The notes beneath the pieces were generated by a model. That model did no database searches, had not been told where the DNA came from, and saw only the letters and a program-made list of their open reading frames with translations. 10,145 nt of DNA from Nitrospirota bacterium (lineage in GTDB: Bacteria; Nitrospirota; Thermodesulfovibrionia; Thermodesulfovibrionales; Magnetobacteriaceae). The first letter of the stretch is position 1. Each line of letters starts with the position of its first letter. A program made the position numbers and the translations under genes. Of this stretch, positions 6,555 through 10,145 are shown piece by piece. The DNA is taken from NCBI GenBank assembly GCA_015233485.1, contig JADFXO010000009.1, forward strand, positions 1 through 10,145, read 5' to 3'.

Positions 6555-8750
6555 ATGATGTTAAAAAAGGCACAGATACTTAATTTCACAAAACTTTATC
6601 GTTTCGGCCAGCCGTTTAAGACAGCCGCGGTAGTGTGTCCTGTTGACGGCAGCGCCTTTGAGCCGGTTAATACCATAGACGGCATGGCAATGGCCTTCCG
6701 CGAAGGCGGCATTGCCCTCACCATCTCTCTGTCCCCTTCTGACAGGGTCTTCGGCCTTGGCGAGACCATCGGCGCCCTCAATAAAAGAGGAAAGAAATAC
6801 CGTCTCTACACAACCGACGACCCCGTTCATACACCCGGCAAAGAGAATTTATACGGCAGCCATCCCTTTGTCTTAGCAGGCTCTGCTTTAACAAATCCAT
6901 TCGGTTTCTTTATCGACTATCCATCGGAGATTTGCCTTGACATAGGTTTCACAAACCACAACGTGATGGAAGTGGCGATACCGTCTATGAACTTTGACAT
7001 ATATTTTTTCTCGGCGACAGGGCGTACTCTGACGTTTATGGAGATTGTGAAGGAATTTTTGCTTCTTACAGGGGCGCCGTACTGCCCGCCCAAATGGGGT
7101 TTCGGCTATCAGCAGTCGAGGTGGAGCTATCCCGACGCAAAGTCTGTCGCGGAAACGGCCTCCCGTTTCAGGAAAGAGGGCATCCCCTGTGACGCCATTT
7201 ACATGGACATAGATTATATGGACAATTTTAAAGTCTTTACTATTGATGAGGTCAAATTCCCAGATTTTCAGACATTCGCCGGTATGCTGAAAAAAGACGG
7301 CTTCAGGCTCATCCCTATCATAGACCCTGGCGTTAAGATCGAAGACGGTTACGGCGTCTATGAAGAAGGAAGGCGTAGGGGGCTGTTTTGCGAGGCAAAG
7401 GACGGGAGTTTTTTCAAGGCGGCCGTATGGCCCGGGCTTACGCACCTGCCCGATTTTCTGAATCCTGAGACGAGGCGCTGGTGGGGCGGGTTATGCACAA
7501 GATTCCTTGATATGGGCATAGAGGGTTTTTGGCTAGACATGAACGAACCATCGATATTTTATACGCCTGCGGCGATCCATGAGGTGTTTAATCTTGTTGA
7601 TGAGATGAAGGGAAACCCTGACATCCCCAAAAGACGTCTGCAGGACATGCTCAATAAGCTCTCCAATAATCGCGCGTACTTTCGGGAGTTTTACCACAGG
7701 ACACCCTCCGGTGGCCGCGTAAGCAATGAAGAGGTTCACAATCTCTACGGCACACTGATGACAGAGGCCGTGGCGGACGGTTTTATTACGAACATGCCAG
7801 GACGGCGGTATTTTTTACTCACAAGGAGCAGCTATGTCGGCCTCCACCGCTATGCGGCAATCTGGACAGGCGACAATATGAGCTGGTGGGAGCACATGCT
7901 CGCACATATCAGAATGCTCATGTCGCTGAACATGGCGGGGGTGTTTTATACAGGGGCAGACATAGGCGGCTTTGGCTCTGACGTATCGCCTGAGCTTATG
8001 ATCAGATGGATGCAGCTTGGGGTGTTTTCCCCCCTGTTTCGCAATCACTCGGCCTTTGGCACAAGGCGCCGTGAGCCGTGGGCGTTTGACGGGCAGGCGT
8101 TTGACATCATGCGTGATACGATAAAACTCCGCTATGCCCTGATCCCGTATGCGTATTCGGAGTTTATGAGGTCGGTACGGGAGTTGTCGCCGTTTATCAG
8201 GCCGCTGATGTTCGATTTTGACTGCCGGTTTGACGTGGAAGACCAGTTCATGTATGGCAGCTCAATCATGGCCGCGCCTGTACTATTACCCAATGCCACG
8301 GGCAGGTATGTACTGCTGCCTACGGTGAGCTGGCTATACTGCCGCGCGTTAAGGCATGACAAATGGGCAGTGTCGGTTATTCCTCAAGGCGTCCACTACA
8401 TAGACTGCCCTCTTTGCATGACTCCATTTTTTATAAAGGAAAACTCAATCGTAACCCTCTCTGAGCCTGTTAACTATGTAGGGGAAAGGGAGATTGAAGT
8501 CCTCAGGGCAGTCGCATTTGTGACAGAAACGGCCTCCTTTACATACTATGATGACGACGGGCTGACTGACGGCTACAAAAAAGGCGTCTATTCGACGCTG
8601 CAAATAAATATCGTCAGCTCTGGCGGCCAATACGCAATTACGATAATGGCAGAAGGCCCCCGGACAACTAAAATAAAACGCATAGACTTTGAAATCTACG
8701 GCAGAAACGCCGGCCTCTGCCGTTGCAGCCGTCAACTGCCCAATCAGTGA
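6555..8750 (+). CDS. Glycoside hydrolase family 31, alpha-glucosidase-like
   Basis: A 731-residue GH31 enzyme, expected to hydrolyse terminal alpha-glucosidic (possibly alpha-xylosidic) bonds with retention of configuration. The N-terminal beta-sandwich contains the conserved RVFGLGE (64-70). The (beta/alpha)8 barrel shows GFGYQQSRWSY (182-192), AIYMDIDYMD (214-223), the nucleophile motif FWLDMNEP with D328, TRSSYVG with R424, WTGDNMSWW with acid/base D440, GADIGGF (467-473) and FRNHS with H498. All catalytic residues are present. A segment of about 60 residues after the nucleophile (335-395) is an insertion loop seen in many members. A C-terminal beta region with FTYYDDDG follows. No signal peptide, so cytoplasmic action is inferred. 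Length is normal. The start is either ATG 6555 or ATG 6558; the only purine run (GGGG) is too close for a good Shine-Dalgarno, so initiation looks weak. Exact substrate cannot be read; no transporter or other glycan enzyme adjoins it. Confidence 0.93.
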   Translation: MMLKKAQILNFTKLYRFGQPFKTAAVVCPVDGSAFEPVNTIDGMAMAFREGGIALTISLSPSDRVFGLGETIGALNKRGKKYRLYTTDDPVHTPGKENLYGSHPFVLAGSALTNPFGFFIDYPSEICLDIGFTNHNVMEVAIPSMNFDIYFFSATGRTLTFMEIVKEFLLLTGAPYCPPKWGFGYQQSRWSYPDAKSVAETASRFRKEGIPCDAIYMDIDYMDNFKVFTIDEVKFPDFQTFAGMLKKDGFRLIPIIDPGVKIEDGYGVYEEGRRRGLFCEAKDGSFFKAAVWPGLTHLPDFLNPETRRWWGGLCTRFLDMGIEGFWLDMNEPSIFYTPAAIHEVFNLVDEMKGNPDIPKRRLQDMLNKLSNNRAYFREFYHRTPSGGRVSNEEVHNLYGTLMTEAVADGFITNMPGRRYFLLTRSSYVGLHRYAAIWTGDNMSWWEHMLAHIRMLMSLNMAGVFYTGADIGGFGSDVSPELMIRWMQLGVFSPLFRNHSAFGTRRREPWAFDGQAFDIMRDTIKLRYALIPYAYSEFMRSVRELSPFIRPLMFDFDCRFDVEDQFMYGSSIMAAPVLLPNATGRYVLLPTVSWLYCRALRHDKWAVSVIPQGVHYIDCPLCMTPFFIKENSIVTLSEPVNYVGEREIEVLRAVAFVTETASFTYYDDDGLTDGYKKGVYSTLQINIVSSGGQYAITIMAEGPRTTKIKRIDFEIYGRNAGLCRCSRQLPNQ

Positions 8751-8892
8751 GGAGTGATGTCAATAGTGTACACCAATTCAGCCATACCGCCGCCCTTAGA
8801 GCTGTTTTTCATATGCGGCTGGGAATGACAGATTAAGGAAAGGCAGTGAAAATTTCTTTACTTCTATGAACGCCTTTTGGTATTAGTATAAC
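8751..8892. other. Intergenic region before the RuBisCO-like gene
   Basis: This 142-base gap has no clear promoter, terminator or Shine-Dalgarno. Around 8813-8833 the sequence ends in GGGAATGACAGA, resembling one arm of the GTCATTCCC-type dispersed repeats common in many bacterial genomes. On the minus strand, 8791-8766 reads like the 5' end of a tRNA-Leu (ATGGCTGAATTGGT), but the rest of the cloverleaf is absent. A 22-codon minus-strand frame (8812-8744) with an ATG spans the gap. A CAGCC/GGCTG hairpin (8779-8783 and 8817-8821) has no T-run after it. Most likely a degraded repeat. Confidence 0.5.
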
Positions 8893-10145
8893 ATGGATAA
8901 TCCGATTGTTGTAACATATGAACTGGCCGGCAAAGACGCCGCAGACGCGCATAAGGCCGCCAGAGACATCGCCTATGAGCAAACGGTGGAGCTGCCCGCT
9001 GATTTTCCCTTAAAGGAGGGAATAACGGGGCAGATAATCGGCGCAATAAGGCAAATAGAACTATTAGATAATGGCCGCTATGCCGCTGAAATCGAATATG
9101 CCGCCGAGATAACCGGCTGGCAGTTGCCGCAGCTCTTAAATGTCCTTTACGGCAATATATCGATTAAGACAAATATTAAAATCACCGGCATAGAATTTCC
9201 CCGCAAATTTCTTGATAATTTTAAAGGCCCTAGCTACGGGATAGAAGGCGTCAGGGCACTGATAGGCGTCTATGACAGGCCGCTGTTGGCTACGGCGCTC
9301 AAACCCATGGGGGCCACTGCCGCAGAGCTTGCCGCAACGGCTTATGCCTTCGCCCTTGGTGGCGGGGACATCGTAAAGGACGACCACGGCCTCGTTGACC
9401 ACAGTTTTTGCGGCTTTAAAGAGCGCGTCATGAGGTGTCTTGAGGCGGTCGAAAGGGCGGCCGATAAAACCGGAAGGAGATGCCTCTACATTCCCAACAT
9501 ACTTGCCGGGGCAGATGTCATCGAAAAGCAGGTGGAGTTTGCCGTGAGCCACGGTGCCGCCGGAATATTAATTGCCCCATATCTTGTCGGCTTAGATATG
9601 TCAAGACATTTGTCTACCAACTATCCAATTGTTGTAATGGCACACCCTGCGCTCACGGGGACGAATTTTCACGACCCGCACCACGGCATAACGCCGTCGG
9701 TTCTTCTTGGCACGATTTTTCGTTTGGCAGGGGCGGACGTGTCAATTTACCCGAACGTTGGGGGCAGGTTCAGTTTTAGTTCAGATGAGTGTGGCCGTTT
9801 AAATAATGCCCTAAGGGGTTGGCTTGGCGGGTTAAAACCGTCGTTTCCCGCACCGGCCGGCGGCATGTCCCTCAATAATATTGCTGACATGGCGGCACGT
9901 TACGGCCCTGATACGATTTACCTGCTAGGCGGGGCGCTGCATGGACAAGATAAAAATCTCTCTACCGGCACACGCGTTTTCATGGATAAGATACGCAGTT
10001 TTTTCAATGAACGTTTAGAAACACCAGAGCTCAATCCCCGCGCCGCCGTATCATCATGCGATTTAAACGCGGGTAATTTTACATCGTCAGTCGCGCCGGA
10101 TATACATTTGGCATTTAGTGAAGATTACCGATGGGACGGTATAAC
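8893..10145 (+). CDS. RuBisCO-like protein (form IV), partial at right edge, possible C-terminal cupin fusion
   Basis: At least 417 residues, running off the window. RuBisCO large-chain hallmarks in order: YEQTVELP (28-35), YGNIS with N88 (spinach N123 region), GPSYGIEGVR (112-121), LKPMG with K137 (catalytic K175 region), GGDIVKDDHGL (157-167) with K162 and D164 matching the carbamylated K201 and D203, VMAHP with H251 (H294 region), IYPNVGGRF (285-293) at loop 6, PAGGMS (321-326) and LLGGALHG (343-350) for phosphate binding. The metal ligand E204 is His165 and loop-6 K334 is missing, so carboxylation is unlikely. Known RLPs enolise or isomerise methylthio-sugar phosphates in methionine salvage or the MTA-isoprenoid shunt; that role is inferred here. 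The RLP fold should end near 375, yet the frame continues; EDYRWDGI (410-417) resembles the start of small cupin proteins. An in-frame TAG (8884-8886) makes ATG 8893 the only sensible start; there is no Shine-Dalgarno. Confidence 0.9.
   Translation, partial: MDNPIVVTYELAGKDAADAHKAARDIAYEQTVELPADFPLKEGITGQIIGAIRQIELLDNGRYAAEIEYAAEITGWQLPQLLNVLYGNISIKTNIKITGIEFPRKFLDNFKGPSYGIEGVRALIGVYDRPLLATALKPMGATAAELAATAYAFALGGGDIVKDDHGLVDHSFCGFKERVMRCLEAVERAADKTGRRCLYIPNILAGADVIEKQVEFAVSHGAAGILIAPYLVGLDMSRHLSTNYPIVVMAHPALTGTNFHDPHHGITPSVLLGTIFRLAGADVSIYPNVGGRFSFSSDECGRLNNALRGWLGGLKPSFPAPAGGMSLNNIADMAARYGPDTIYLLGGALHGQDKNLSTGTRVFMDKIRSFFNERLETPELNPRAAVSSCDLNAGNFTSSVAPDIHLAFSEDYRWDGI

Noticed and set aside
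6888..7445. 185-codon minus-strand frame inside the GH31 gene
   Set aside because: Antisense shadow of a gene with intact catalytic motifs; no recognisable domain.
8766..8791. Minus-strand tRNA-Leu gene
   Set aside because: Only the 5' part resembles a tRNA; D-stem pairing is poor and no anticodon stem, T arm or acceptor partner follows.
8779..8821. Hairpin CAGCC/GGCTG after the GH31 gene as a terminator
   Set aside because: Five base pairs plus a bulge and a loop of over 20 bases, with no T-run downstream.
9136..9552. 138-codon minus-strand frame inside the RLP gene
   Set aside because: Antisense shadow of conserved RuBisCO-like coding sequence.
8893..10145. Genuine CO2-fixing RuBisCO large subunit
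   Set aside because: His replaces the metal-binding Glu after KDD, and the loop-6 lysine is absent; the pattern is that of form IV RuBisCO-like proteins.
1..10145. CRISPR array, transposase, phage or defence system
   Set aside because: No regularly spaced repeats, no transposase or integrase motifs and no defence-type domains were found on either strand.

Overview
The window holds six genes, all on the + strand, in an otherwise ordinary-looking bacterial chromosome segment. The left part is a compact three-gene unit of surface-carbohydrate type (73-5447). It consists of a radical SAM/SPASM enzyme, a large HAD-type multidomain protein and a GT-B glycosyltransferase, with gaps of only 7 and 25 bases. 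The right part holds three separately spaced genes: a small secreted Gly/Ser/Thr-rich protein (5765-6412), a cytoplasmic GH31 alpha-glucosidase-like enzyme (6555-8750), and a RuBisCO-like protein (RLP, form IV) that runs off the right edge (8893 onward).

Organism: a radical SAM enzyme, a form IV RLP, good Shine-Dalgarno sites on some genes and moderate GC (about half in genes 2-6) fit an anaerobic or microaerophilic Gram-negative-type bacterium. A Nitrospirota or Desulfobacterota-like lineage is my guess from the style of the proteins; nothing in the window proves it. The first gene is far more AT-rich (about one third GC in the lines I sampled) than everything after it. The switch is abrupt at the 7-base gap, which suggests separate acquisition, as is common in polysaccharide loci.

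How the genes may work together: the glycosyltransferase, the HAD-type protein and the radical SAM protein look like part of a larger locus that builds or modifies a cell-surface glycan. The first two proteins carry a similar C-terminal Rossmann-like module of about 90 residues, which suggests a shared partner or ligand. The GH31 enzyme has no signal peptide and probably acts on alpha-glucosides in the cytoplasm. The RLP keeps the RuBisCO/enolase lysines but has His in place of the metal-binding Glu and lacks the loop-6 Lys, so it should not fix CO2. It more likely acts on a methylthio-sugar phosphate in methionine salvage or the MTA-isoprenoid shunt. Its reading frame continues past the expected RLP end into what may be the start of a cupin domain. 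If confirmed, this would join two consecutive shunt enzymes and is the most interesting lead here.

The gaps hold small-scale structure: a 20-bp tandem repeat, a duplicated ribosome-binding/start module creating a 6-codon leader ORF, short direct and inverted repeats with an antisense coding-like frame, and a possible decayed dispersed repeat before the RLP gene. I see no rRNA, complete tRNA, CRISPR array, transposase or convincing intrinsic terminator.
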